64,000 nucleotides of DNA from Trochalopteron elliotii (GCA_024734555.1 JANPWX010000215.1:2822385-2886384), one strand, 5' to 3'; positions 40,637 through 52,131 are shown, counted from the stretch's first letter. Notes: generated by a model from the letters alone, not told the origin. Program-made: numbers and translations.

Positions 40637-40768
40637 TTGAGTGGGACAAATTCCTATGGCAGTCAAAAAAAGTTAGGCACAGACATTGCACTAGCACCAC
40701 AGAAAGAAATCCAGGAACAGCAAAATTTTCTGACTCTTCGAAAGAGATACAAACTGAAATCATTCTAA
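40637..40768 (+). CDS. Candidate terminal coding exon E (provisional)
   Basis: It follows a good acceptor (cacatcacatttcctttcag). In phase 0, as required by exon D, it reads 43 codons from LSGTNSYGSQKKLG through APQKEIQEQQNFLTLRKRY to a TAA at 40766-40768. The Gln/Glu/Lys-rich amphipathic tail resembles a helical C-terminus. A competing frame, shifted by one base, is also open to 40791 and also looks protein-like, so the frame rests only on the exon D phase. An alternative acceptor (ttctttgttctcag) lies near 40549. No clear polyadenylation signal was found close downstream. Confidence 0.35.
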   Translation: MSGTNSYGSQKKLGTDIALAPQKEIQEQQNFLTLRKRYKLKSF

Positions 40769-42572
40769 CAGTTGATAAGATGTATATCTGAGGCCCCTGA
40801 GTACAGCAGAGTTACTGTGAAGTTTTAAATTTCAGCTTCCTGGATATTTTCTATGCATCATCTAAAAGATTTAAATATATCCAGAAAGTGATGTTATTGC
40901 AAAAACTAATGTCATCACAAGTTTTTGAGAACTATTACCTTTTAAATTGTTCTTTAAAAGAAAAAAGATGGAACCAAGATTTTTACCCAAAGAAAATAAT
41001 GCTTTATGAATGTCTTACCTACAAAGCATGGTAATGTGTCTCCTCTTTTTATGCTGCCATGAACATGGACTCATGACTTCTCTCTGCAGTTTTAACACAG
41101 TTCATCACTAGTTTAGCATTAGTTTAGCATTAGTTTAGTTTAGTTTAGTTTAGTTTAGAAAATAGATCTGTGTGGTTACAGCCTGCACCAATAAGTATTG
41201 GAGAGCCTTGATAAAACTGAAAAAAGTGTTCTAAGCTTTCTTTTGGCTTAGACTTCAGTGGTGTCATGTCACTGGCTCTGAAAATTGGCAACAGAATGAT
41301 GATGCATGCACAAAGGTTTGTTCTCTAGGGTACACCAGAGAAGCTTATGAGTTAACCCCCACATGACTTACTATTTTTAATACTATAAGTATATCCTTTG
41401 GTGACAGGTCATTACTTCTGCCAGCACTGCTGTACTAAAATCTAATTTGTTGCCATAGGGAATATTGTCACAACAAAAGTGGGATCATAAGTAAATACTT
41501 TATGCTTTGTTAAGTGGCATTTCATGTTGACTTGTAAGGTCTGAGTTTCATGTGTTTTCTCAGTGATTAAGAAAAAAACTCTTCTCTAGTTCATGCTTAC
41601 TTTTCAGAAGCAATTTAAAACCAGATATTTTGCAACCACTTTTTTAGCAGTATGAAGAATGGATACAAAAATGACAGAGCCAAACTTCTATCAGAATGAA
41701 CAAGGAGAAATGACCATTGAGTGCCATCTCACATGTTTGACTGTTTCTATCCCATTTAAACTATTGGCACAAGAAAGTGGCTTTCACAACCTGTTGTTCA
41801 AAGGAGCAGATTATGACCTATATGTAGAAAAATATTGACTTATTCCCTCTGAATGAACTTAAATTCTTCCCAAGTTGAAAGGGGATCTGAATAAAGTTGT
41901 TTTAATCACTGAAATGAAGAAAGGACAATACAGAGTGCCTAAACTCCCTTAAAATTTTTACAGGTATCGCCTGTGTTTTAGATAAATACATGCTATTTTA
42001 TATTTTATGTGCTTCATTTTGCAAAATTTCAATAGTAGAATATGGAAAAATCGTCCATGGTATAAGCAAATACAACTAAACTGAAGACACTGGAGAGCCT
42101 GCATGAGTTTTGCCTGGAAAGTTTTCATGACATAATATTTACATTTCCAGAGAAATTTTCTGTGGAAATGAAGTTTCCTGGAGGCTTCCTAGTAGCACCA
42201 GGTTAATGACTAATTTAAAATTTCTTTATATCTTTTTTTCAGGATTAGTTCAGCTGTGGTTTTGCCTAGCCAAATCTTAGACTCTAGTCTCTTCTCCTTA
42301 CCTGAAAAAAGGAATTTGACGAGGATTGAGATCTATATTATTGTACTAAAATTTAATTAATTTTAAAGACTGAGGGAGACCACATGCAGATACACAGAGA
42401 AAAGGTGACTGCATATCTCATATTTCCTTAGAAATCCTTGGAAATTGATTTGACCCCATATCAACATGGTTAAAAAATAAGCTTCTTTCTTGATCTCCAA
42501 AAGCATTCTGTACTGAATGTTCTAGATATTGAAATATGCAGACTCTCTCTTATTTATTTCAAATAAGGGGGG
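40769..42572. other. Non-coding stretch, possible 3' UTR/flank
   Basis: If exon E is real, the 3' UTR starts here, but I see no AATAAA shortly after the stop. The only structure I can name is the TTTAG repeat at 41109-41158. Confidence 0.4.
41109..41158. repeat. (TTTAG)n pentamer repeat
   Basis: Imperfect tagtttagcat units pass into about five perfect TTTAG units. Confidence 0.9.
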
Positions 42573-42578
42573 GCAGGG
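42573..42578. repeat. Target-site duplication gcaggg (left)
   Basis: Six bases next to the LTR start, repeated exactly at 43197-43202 after the LTR end. This fixes the LTR boundaries as TG...CA. Confidence 0.9.
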
Positions 42579-43196
42579 TGTGGGGGTGCATTTTTATTGT
42601 AATATTTAGTCGTAAGTTAATGTTCCTCTGTAAAATGGTTTGTTCCATGTACCCCTTGTGTTGCATACTTTTGGTTTCTCCCTGCCTTGTCCCCAGTGAC
42701 AGTTCTATGATTGGTTCTTCCTAAGTTTTCCCCCAGAGACAGTTATCTGTCCATCATCTGTTATGTAACCCACTGGTGCTGTCCATCACTTGGGGGCCTC
42801 TCCCTGCTTCTGGAAGATTCTAGGAGAGGCGTTGAGTGACTAGGCAGAATCCTGACTGTCACCTCCTACTATCCACTGTTTCTTTATTGTATTTGTCGAT
42901 TATGTTATGAGCCACTTCCTTGTCTTATCATATTGATCCCTGGTTGAACATTCCCCTGTGTTACACCTCCCTTTAAAAGTTCCTCCCCGGGGACAGTCTT
43001 GCTCTCTCCTGAGGCAGACGTCCCGAGGTGAGGACTCCACACTGGAGTTCCAATAAACTCTTTGTGACCAAACCTCTCAAGAGTCCCTCCTTCGTCCTCC
43101 TGTTTTCATCTCGCTGACGCTCCTGACTGGCCAAGTCCCACTGGTATTGCAGCAGTGCTGGGGCTGGCCAAGCTTGAGAATATGGACACCGTCACA
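42579..43196 (+). mobile_element. Solo LTR of an endogenous retrovirus, copy 1
   Basis: This 618-bp element begins tgtgggggtgca and ends caccgtcaca, and is flanked by the exact 6-bp duplication gcaggg (42573-42578 and 43197-43202). Promoter-like parts are an attgg (inverted CCAAT) motif near 42711 and a TATA-like tttaaaa at 42972-42978. A polyadenylation signal aataaa is at 43052-43057. It is homologous over its whole length to the LTR at 50639-51269, by eye roughly 80-85% identical. A 6-bp duplication is usual for ERVK/alpharetrovirus-like integrases, so I infer an avian ERVK-type family. No internal gag, pol or env sequence is attached; recombination between LTRs is the usual origin of such solo copies. 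Confidence 0.92.
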
Positions 43197-43202
43197 GCAG
43201 GG
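43197..43202. repeat. Target-site duplication gcaggg (right)
   Basis: An exact copy of 42573-42578. Confidence 0.9.
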
Positions 43203-44181
43203 CATATAATAAGTGTTTGTTCAAGTCAACTGAGTCTAATGAAGTGGGTATATATGGCTGGCACTAAAAAAATGTGCTAACATTGTTCTTTCTCCACACA
43301 AGCAATGCAAAAGAGAAATAATAACACACAGGAGTAGCATGACTCCTATTACCTTCTCTCATAGCCTCTTCTCTACAAATATATATCTCCTTGGTCATTT
43401 TGTTCTCTCTCTGCACTCAAAATCCCTCACTGCTGAATGCTGTGGAGCTAAGTACTGTGTTATCAGGGTCTGGCATTGTCTCGTGTTCATCAGGGAAGTT
43501 TGGGATTCCATGATTTTCATACCTTTCTAATAAATATCCATGACTTGCAACACTCTGGAGTCCTACGTGAGGGCCAGTGGACTGAGTGCATAGAGTGAGT
43601 CTAATTGCACAAGTGGAACAAATATAATTAGGAGCTGTAAAGTTGAGCTAGGCACTGTTTGGGAGGTTAATAGAGAGGAGGAGCTCAGCCTGACAAAGGA
43701 GCCCACTAGCCTGGCTGAGTCGAGCTGAAGGACTGCACATGATTGCACACATTGGAACAAATTTCATTATAAGCCTCGCAATCAACGTTTTTAAAAGCTT
43801 TGTGGAATGGGTCAGGTTCACAAGAATAATTTGGTTACTACAAAAACATATCCATGACAATTGACACTTTTCATGCAATCATAGTATTTCTGTCCTTTAA
43901 AGTTGCAGCCCTGCTATGACATAATTGTCCGGGTTCACTCAAGTGCTTACTGTGTTTGACCAAAGCATCTAATTAGATAGACTAATGACTGACTCCATTC
44001 CTACAGTTTCAACATTCAAAAATTGCTTTCAGTGGGCCACCAGAAATAGTAGAGGGAGAACAAAGCCTTTATTTTTAATGTACTGAAGGAATTTGTGGTG
44101 GATTTGAAAGGCAAATCTGCAATCCAACCTTCCCCCCTGGTTTTAAGATTAAAATAGTGGAAAATGAAACTCAAATGTGAT

Positions 44182-44226
44182 ATATATGTATGTGTGAGTG
44201 CATGTATGTATGCATATGTATGTCTA
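44182..44226. repeat. Degenerate (TATG)n repeat
   Basis: Alternating tatg, tgtg and catg tetramers. Confidence 0.8.
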
Positions 44227-44806
44227 TATCCCTCTACATAAATCCATGCCTCATTGCTAATTATTATCTTTTTCTATTGATTTCTACTGCGATATAAAAG
44301 GTTAGGCCAAGTGATGTTAAACCCTTTTGATTCAGATTCCCACATTTCCTTTTCTTCTCTTAATAAATATTCTTTTGACATGTAAGTGCAATTGCCCTGT
44401 GAGTTTCCTCTTTCAGTGATTGCCTAATCAAGAACATACCCTGGTTTATGGAACATGAAGGATCTCAGAATAGCTTATCTTGCAAATCACAGTGGGTTCA
44501 GCACTACTGGTAGTTATTAAAAAAAAAATTATAAAAGAGATACAAGGCAAAACCCCAAATATTATAGTAATGCAGGCTATTTCTTTTGCATTTAAAAACC
44601 TTCTTCCAAGCTTTGCTCTGATATAGATTACATATAAAGAATATAGACTTGGTAGTATTAAAGGATGACAGGCAGAGAATATTTTCTCTGAAAATGTTAT
44701 ATTAAACAGAATGAGTATATTCCTCTGAAATTATTTATATAATCATTTCTCATAACACCTCAGTGTTCTTAAGGATGCTAATATGCACTTTTTAACACAA
44801 CTTTTC

Positions 44807-44893
44807 AATAAAATAAAATAAAATAAAATAAAATAAAATAAAATAAAATACAAATACAAATACAAATACAAATACAAATACAAATACGAATAC
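44807..44893. repeat. Compound microsatellite (AAAAT)n then (ACAAAT)n
   Basis: About nine perfect AAAAT pentamers to 44850 change abruptly to about seven CAAATA hexamers, the last with one substitution. The switch of unit length at a sharp boundary is best explained by a single C insertion that was then amplified. Confidence 0.95.
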
Positions 44894-45196
44894 ATGTTGT
44901 ATCTGTGCAAAAGCATATATTCAGAAATTTGGTGAAAAGCAGTTCCAAAGAGTAGGATTTTTAAATTTACCTAAGTAAGAGTGGGATTTTTAAATTTACC
45001 TAAATTACCTAGTGTGCAATACACTAGTACTTCTGGGAGGCATGGAAATTTAATTATCCCCTTCTAGAGAATAAGAGCTGAGGTACTAACCTCAGGTTGG
45101 CGAGTGGTTGCTATCATGACTAATCGTATTAAAATCAATGACAGTACTTGTGCATGAAACTGCTCACCAAGCTGAATAAAAGATTTCACATTCTGA

Positions 45197-45385
45197 CTCC
45201 AAGAGACAAAGTGGTTTGCCCAAGGTCTATAGTCTGGGACTCAAAAACCACTTAAGCTTGTCCTTAATTTGTAGCACATGTTTAAGTGTTTTTCTGCAGC
45301 AGAAATAAATAGGGAATTATTGATAGAATTTAAATCTAGGTCTCTCAAGTACTAGGTCATTTCCTCAATCATAAGACCACCTTGA
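45197..45385 (-). mobile_element. MIR-like SINE relic, probably interrupted
   Basis: Read on the - strand, the right end gives gtggtcttatgattgagg, like the tRNA-derived box A start of MIR (GTGGTCTAGTGGTTAGAG). Then come gagacctagatttaaattc (known GAGACCTGGGTTCNAATTC) and, after about 75 unrelated bases, agaccttgggcaaacc (known TGACCTTGGGCAAGTC) and actttgtctctt. The unrelated middle part (about 45240-45315) replaces the segment normally found there, so an insertion or replacement is likely. It is old and strongly diverged. Confidence 0.7.
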
Positions 45386-48300
45386 CTATATGTGATAAAT
45401 GTTAACAGGAATTGATTATGTCTTACATCTCCATGTTTGCTGATTTTTGTTTTGTTTTATAAATCTGACTGCAAGGGGATAAATCCTAAATGCATCTTAT
45501 TTTTTATGGGAAGATATCTTGGCTGAAGTATGAAAAGAGGGCAGACACAAGGTAGGACACACAAATCCCTAAAAATGAGAAGATGAAAAGATTTCTCTTA
45601 CCCCAGCAGCATAATTCATACAGCATAATTCATAATCAGGCCTATCTTTGTTAATACTGTGTCATGGTGGGTTCCTACAGGAAGCTGGCAATACAGCAGG
45701 TATCATCAATTTCTTGAAATGCCTTCATAGTGTACATCTGAAATTCAACATATTTTTTGTAGTTCCAGCAGTAACATATTTTAATTTTTTTGCTGTCCTA
45801 CAAGGAAAATATTTGAGTATGGAATATTTGAGTATGGAAGATGTAGAGAAAAACAGTGAAGAACACTTTCATGCAACATGTACAGATTATTTGTATATAT
45901 GAACCAAGAATGGGATATCTCTTCTACAAACACCTGGCTCAATATTGATTAACTTACATTTTCACTTAGTATAATTAATATAATATAATTTCACTTACCA
46001 ATCTGTAAATATAGCCTTAAACTCAGTTCCACAAAAGTATAACTGGTATGGGATAAGGCACTCTGGGAAAGATGAAAGAGGAGGTATGCTGTACCACTAA
46101 AAATACATGAAAGGTAGTTCATTAATGTGAACACCAAATCTCCCCATCTTGCAGTCAACTTCTGTCTTAGGGATTCTTAGGGATGCATATACATTTGATC
46201 TATTAGCACTTTAATATTTGTTTTCTTATACTTCTGTGTTTTCTGAACTCATGCTAAAAGATTTACAGATTTATAAAGAAATGTTTACTTGCTATTCAAG
46301 GCAAATTGCACTTTGATCAAGATATCCAGGAGAACATGAAACACAGTAGAGGTTGTTCCCTGGGAATTGCTTGCTACTCTTTGAAGGTGTATTGGAGAAA
46401 AACAAAACCAGACTAAAAAGCAGCTACTGTAGCATAAATACTATGTTGCAAGCATCTGGCTCTGGAAATCCACTATACTGTACTGCCCAAATTCCCTCCT
46501 GCTGAACTGAGCTGCCAGCAAAGCAACCCTTGGAGCCCTGGCATAACTGCCACATTTCACAGAGCAAAGAAAAAAAATCATCCATGATATACAATAATAC
46601 TAGAAATAATAAAAATACTTCATGTACTTTATTTTCCAAGTCATTAAACTCCCTCTCATTGCTTTATACATGTACCAGAGACTGTGCACTTCAGAGATTT
46701 TCTGGTAGGAATTATGGGTGGGACACTGCGGAGTTTTGGTGGTTAAGGACTCCCAGGAGCTGCACACAGCCTATAATGGGTCTTAGGCACACACCTTAAA
46801 CAAGAGGTACCTAACAATGCTACTGCTCCCACTTTGTATTCACAAAACTGTGGATGGAATGTTTGCTTGGAGATGAAATGAAGAAGGGAAAAACTCATAT
46901 TGGAGTAGCTCAGCTGTACATTTTCCACCATTAGTATGTAGGGATTTCTCTTTGTGGCACAGAGAGTAGCTGATCAGTGACCAACCATGCAGGATTGTTC
47001 TGTAAATGGAAGCGTTTCAGAAAGTTACAGTTCACTCCTGGAACACTGTTTATTGCTGCATCTGCTATATAAAATGTGGTGAGGAACCAGATTCATGGTA
47101 ACTTATTTCTTGAAAAAAGACAAGGATGGCTCCCACAGAGTGGAATTGTTTGCTGTTACACTGTCCTTTTATATTTTACTCATATAAGGCACTGCTTCAA
47201 TAATAGACTCCATCCATCCATGCCTTTCTAGTAGAATTTGTGAATGACTTCATCACTCAGTCTGTACACTGTGTGTAAAACCTTCCTTATGGTGTAGTCT
47301 ACTATAAACAAAAAATTATCATAACACTTCTAAAAAACGTAGTTTTATGCCCAGAAAACATTCTTTCATCCATCCTTTGGGGACAGAGACACTTGGATAA
47401 TGTATACGCCTTGCATACATTTCTCTCCCTAAATGCAGCAGCTGGAATGAAACCATCTTTGTAGATAAAGTTGACGTTTTAATTTTTTTACCCTGAAGGA
47501 CAGTATATAATGTAACTTTTCAATTTTCATTAACTACAGCTCAGGTTGCTATAGGCTAAGCTCTCAGCTATGAATTAAAGCAAAGAATCTCTACAGAGGA
47601 GCATTTCAGCTAAATGTCAACCTTGGTGTTTTGTGGCAGTGCTAAGTTTGAATGGGACTGTAGTAATTATGTTTCTCTCCTGCTCTTCTAACAGCAAATT
47701 CACCAGGAAGATTTACTTTCTTCCCCCCCTGTTCTCAATCCCATGCCCCTAGGTAGATACAATGCTGGGGTATCTTAACTGAAAATGTAAAAGATCAGAA
47801 TTAATAGATTTAAGAGAAATAGGATGACACCCAGAAAGAAAAGCTAAAGTAGAATATATAGGCTGGGAGAAGAATAATTGCAAAAAACAGGATTAGAATA
47901 GCCTCTAGAACAATTGTTACTTTGGTGACTTAACATAGCTGCAATACTAGAAAACATACTGACTATATTAAGGCAAGAGACAGATTCTATAACAGACAGT
48001 GTCTTTCCTACTCCAAACTTGAATACTGATGCCTCTGTTGAGTTGACTTCTGAGCATTCTCCTTGAATGATATACTAGACATAGGTTTGGTTGCACTACT
48101 TCTCAAAATTAAGTAGTTAACACTGTCTTCTGACAAAGTTTTGTTAGATGCTAGAATAAACTTTCAAATTACTGGGAAGATGATATTAAATATTGCCAAA
48201 TCAGAAAGTCATATAACATATATTTAGGATGTCACCTGATAACTCTTTAGGTCAATTGATTATACAATAAGGACCTTTATTAACAAGCATACGGCACATG

Positions 48301-50632
48301 GAAAAATGAAGGCTATGGTTTCCATCCAGTCTCCTAGAAAACTAAATTTAGGTATGTTGGACAGATTTCATAGGCTGAAATGTGGCAGTCTTTAGGCAAG
48401 TTCTCAAGCCATCAACAGACCTCACACAGCTTGCTAAAGTAGAGCCAGATAGTTTTTACTTGCAACCTAGTTGCAAAATTGTCAAAAATGTAACTAGATA
48501 CTATTATGACATTAGTGGTTGTATAATGTAGAAACACATAGAGACAAGTTTATTTTCCCTATTTCTGTTTCTTCCTCAAAACTGGGAGAAGGGGAAGTCT
48601 CCCATCTCAAAACGCAAAAGAATTTGCAGAACAGACTGGCAGTATAAAGAAATTAGCTCTTAAAAACAGAGAACTGATCTTTAGGCAGTATCATGTTATA
48701 TAATCTCTCTTTATTGATTATGTTAAAAAAGCAGATGTACGATACAGCAAGTGTAACTGCTTTTTCTTTGTCAAGACATTACGTTATGTCTTACACGGCA
48801 AGTGAAAAAGAAATAATGCAGTGCATACTCATCCAGTCTGACCCAAATACAAATAACATATTCAATACAAGACATGCAGAGAACATGTCTTTCCTATGAT
48901 GTAAATAAAATTAATTATTTTTCTTTAGTCCTTTGGATTTGAAGCATTTATTTCCCTAATGCTCCAAGACATCTCTGTGCTGACAGGGGAGCTAAACTGT
49001 AAGCTATCATCAGTGATCAAAATACTGACATAAACTGAACATTTATTTAAAACATAAACAATGGACATATTTAATGTTAAAATAAACCTAAATCAAGCTT
49101 ACTGACATAGAGCTATTCCTAAGCTTCAAAGATTCCAAATATAATGTTTAATGGTGATCAACCTTGATCAAGATACAAGGTACCATTTGTTACTCTTTCA
49201 ACCCAGTGTCAATCTAAACTGCATATCCTTGACGACTTGCTATGGCAAGGATTCTTTTGGAGTGAGTGGAACTCCCACTTATTGTTCATACTGTCACAAT
49301 CTGGTTCAAAGGGCTCAGCATCACATATCAGCCTGTCCATGAGAATGCCCAGTGCTAGTCCTGTCAGTTCACAGCAAAGAGAAGGTGAGATAACTAAAAT
49401 TAAATCTTTTCCAGGGACTATTCTTCTGCTCCTGCCCTACAGAGGTGTTCTGTTTAGCCCTTAGTGTTAGAGCAATTCAAAGTCCTTTGCTTCCGCTGTT
49501 TTATAAGTATTCCCTGCAAGGGCTGGAATTGCCACTCATGGCTGCTGAAGGGTACCCAGCTAGCTTTGATTTATTACAAGGCGTTCAAAAAGCATGTTAA
49601 AATTTGCTTGCTGGATGTTCAGCTTCTTTTCTTGTTGAAAAGCAGAAGCTGTAATCATAAATAAAAGTACCTTAATCTATTAGTGGTCTTACTAACAGTT
49701 GCATAGAACACTTAATAATAAAATAACATTTTAAGCTATAAATACTAAATCAAGATGGAAACAGATTGTCTTATACCTCAATATAAATTGCAGATACAAC
49801 ACAACCTAAAATTCAAGCTGAGATTTAAGATGATTCCCAGATACTTAAATTCCAAGGCATAATTTAATATGGGTTTAGCTAAAGTACTAATGTTTAATTG
49901 CTCCTTACAAGAGCTCTTTCAACAGAAGACTTGATTATGTCTAAATCAGGCCAGAATGATATTAAAATCATGCTGCAGAGCAATATAAATTTGACCTATC
50001 ACTGATGCAGCTCCATAAAGAATGGCACCATCTTCATGGAGAACCATTTATTTATATTTTATTTTGATTTTGTACAAACTTGATAGCTTCAAGGAAATAA
50101 GCTCTCAGAAAGAGCAGCTGATATACTGAAAGCCTGAGAATTTGTTTAATCAATGCTTTTCTTTGTAATTAGATAACATGAAAATGAGAAACTTTGAATA
50201 TCTGTTATACAGATAGTCCTTTTAACAAAATTTTGCAACATTCAGTTATATTTTGGTATGTTCAAGCTGAGTCAAGACAGCAATCACAACTCAGCAATAA
50301 GCAGGGTCTGAGTGGATCTCAGGAGATCATAGATTGCGTCCCACTCCCTTTGACAGAACACACCTGTACCTTCAACATTCACAAAGAGTGACAATCAACC
50401 CACTACCACAACATTCCCCACAGGAAACATGTGTGGATTTATCATCCTTACTGGACACTTGGAAAACCTGTTTAAACAAAGTATTTCTTGTTGAAGTTTA
50501 AACCTACTTCTTGTCCAATCCTCCCTAAGGATAAATTATTTTCTTCCCTAAGGATGAACTACTTTCTTCCCTGAATCAGTGTGAAAATTTTTTCCACGGC
50601 CTCCTTCTCCCCAGAGAAGGTCTCTTTCCTAG
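45386..50632. other. Non-coding interval, nothing recognised
   Basis: Two short direct duplications near 45606-45631 (cagcataattcata) and 45816-45839 (atatttgagtatgga) are visible. A region at about 47460-47700 is less repetitive and might be conserved, but I cannot test that. No exon with matched splice sites and no repeat family was recognised. Confidence 0.4.
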
Positions 50633-50638
50633 ACCAAA
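50633..50638. repeat. Target-site duplication accaaa (left)
   Basis: Repeated exactly at 51270-51275 on the other side of the LTR. Confidence 0.9.
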
Positions 50639-51269
50639 TGTGGGAGTGCATTTTTCAATTTTAAGTTTAATTCGTAAGTTAATGTTCTTTTGTAAAACGG
50701 TTTGTTCCTTGTACCCTTTCTGTTACCCACTTTTGGTTTATCCCTGTCTTCTCCCCAGTGACGGTTCTGTGATTGGTTCTGTGTTCTCCCTAAGTTTGCC
50801 CCTCCAGAGACAGTTATCTGTCCATCACCTGGCAAGTAACCTCCTGTTCTTGTCCATCATTTTGGGGGTCTCTCCGTGGTTCTGGAAAATTCTGAGAGAG
50901 GCATTAAGTGATTGGGCAGGATCCTGATTGTCACCTTCTAATGTTCATTGTATGGTTGTTTTATATGTTTGGTTATGATACGAGCCACCTCCCCATTAAA
51001 CCTTATTGGTCCTTGGTTGAAACCCCCCCTGTGTTACACTCCCTGTTAAAAGGTCCCACTCAAGGTTCAGTCGTGGTCTCTGGACACACTGACACTTGAG
51101 GTGAGGGCTCCACGCAGGAGTTCCAATAAACTCATTGTGACCCAGCATCTCTGGAGTCCCTCCTTTCATCCTCCTGCCATTGCCACGCTGATGCTGCTGA
51201 GCAACAAGAACCCACTGGGGTGATATTGGTGCTGAGGCTAGCTGGGCTTGAGAAACAGGCACAGTATCA
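50639..51269 (+). mobile_element. Solo LTR of an endogenous retrovirus, copy 2
   Basis: This 631-bp element begins tgtgggagtgca and ends cacagtatca, between exact accaaa duplications. It has the same layout as copy 1: an attgg motif near 50772, a TATA-like gttaaaagg at 51045-51053, and aataaa at 51125-51130 followed by a GT-rich stretch. The short open frames at 50640-50927 and in copy 1 give similar peptides only because the DNA is homologous; they are not genes. The last bases differ from copy 1 (tatca versus gtcaca), so the two integrated from related but not identical parents or have drifted. No internal viral sequence is present. Confidence 0.93.
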
Positions 51270-51275
51270 ACCAAA
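51270..51275. repeat. Target-site duplication accaaa (right)
   Basis: An exact copy of 50633-50638. Confidence 0.9.
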
Positions 51276-51479
51276 GAACTCCATTTTTTCATTCTTTTAT
51301 TTTTCAACTTCTAACCAGCTTGTCTGGACTTGTTTGGACACCCCATCAATTCGAATCCTACTGCATGTGAGTAAAGCTGAAGTTCTGTCAGTTCTAGCCA
51401 TGGTTGCCAATTCACATATTCTGCATACCAGGGACAACTCAACATACAGCTTGGTGTTCTTTTCCTTTTTTAAAAGAAG

Positions 51480-51965
51480 GATATTGTTGACTAATGCTTA
51501 GTGTGTTGTTCCCAGATATTTTTTGGAACTGTTACTGAACAAGTTCCTCATTCTCTGTTTGCACAGTTGATTGTTTTTGCCCAAGGGCAATATTTTGCAG
51601 TTGGTTTTAATTAATTTCTTATGTTTTGCTTTTCCAAGCTGCTTCTCCATTTGTCAAGGTTGCTTTGGTTTGTAACCCTGTACCCCAGTAAACTCACTGA
51701 TACACATCATGGTGCCATGAGCAAAGGTCAACTGTATGCTCTGGTCCTTTATCCAGGCTATTAATGAAAACACTGAACACATTCATAAGTAAAAGAGACC
51801 TTTGAGGAACCAAACTTTACATATCTCCACAAAATATGACAACTATTTTCTCAGCATATTTATCACTCAGTTTTACAACTGTTCTCTAGCAATGAAATAA
51901 ATTATGATGTCTTGTCTAAATAATAGACAAGATAGTGTCAAAAAAGCCTTACAGAAGTTATTTAT
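51480..51965 (-). mobile_element. Ancient CR1-like LINE reverse-transcriptase relic
   Basis: Translated on the - strand with frame changes, it retains a colinear series of CR1 reverse-transcriptase landmarks. Near 51955 is FCKAF, corresponding to the DFSKAFD block. Near 51815 is LVPQRSLL, corresponding to GVPQGSVLG. Near 51775 is VFSVFINSLDKGPEHT, corresponding to LFNIFINDLDDGIECT. Near 51650 is LDKWRSSLEKQN, corresponding to the LDKLEKWAERN block. Near 51590 is CKILPLGKNN, corresponding to CKVLHLGRNN. The order and spacing are correct for ORF2, but stops and indels are frequent, so it is a dead fossil much older than the other CR1 copies in the window. The neighbouring LTR ends about 200 bases away. 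Confidence 0.75.
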
Positions 51966-52131
51966 TGCTATGGTCTATTTGTGTATCCCATTAGAAAATG
52001 GGGAATATAGGAACTATAGACACAGCAATTAAAAATTAAATATCCTATGAAATACCAAAATTCACTTATTTCTTGTAACCCCGTCTTTTCTCCCCTTTCC
52101 CATTCCTGGCTATTTTACAAGGCAATTTCAC

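Larger units (their letters stand above)
43203..45196. other. Non-coding interval between LTR copy 1 and the MIR relic
   Basis: There is no retroviral internal sequence: no primer-binding-site-like segment directly after the LTR and no long open frame. A (TATG)n-like run at 44182-44226, the compound microsatellite at 44807-44893 and a 20-bp direct duplication near 44956-45004 (ggatttttaaatttacctaa) are present. Confidence 0.55.

Noticed and set aside
50640..50927. 95-codon frame inside LTR copy 2, with a similar peptide in LTR copy 1
   Set aside because: The similarity comes from homologous LTR DNA; the frame lies across the U3 region and no gene is expected there.
42579..51269. A full-length provirus bounded by the two LTRs
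   Set aside because: Each LTR has its own exact target duplication, there are no gag/pol/env relics between them, and a MIR relic lies in the middle.
51349..51360. tRNA box B-like aattcgaatcc
   Set aside because: No box A or cloverleaf arms at the right distance.
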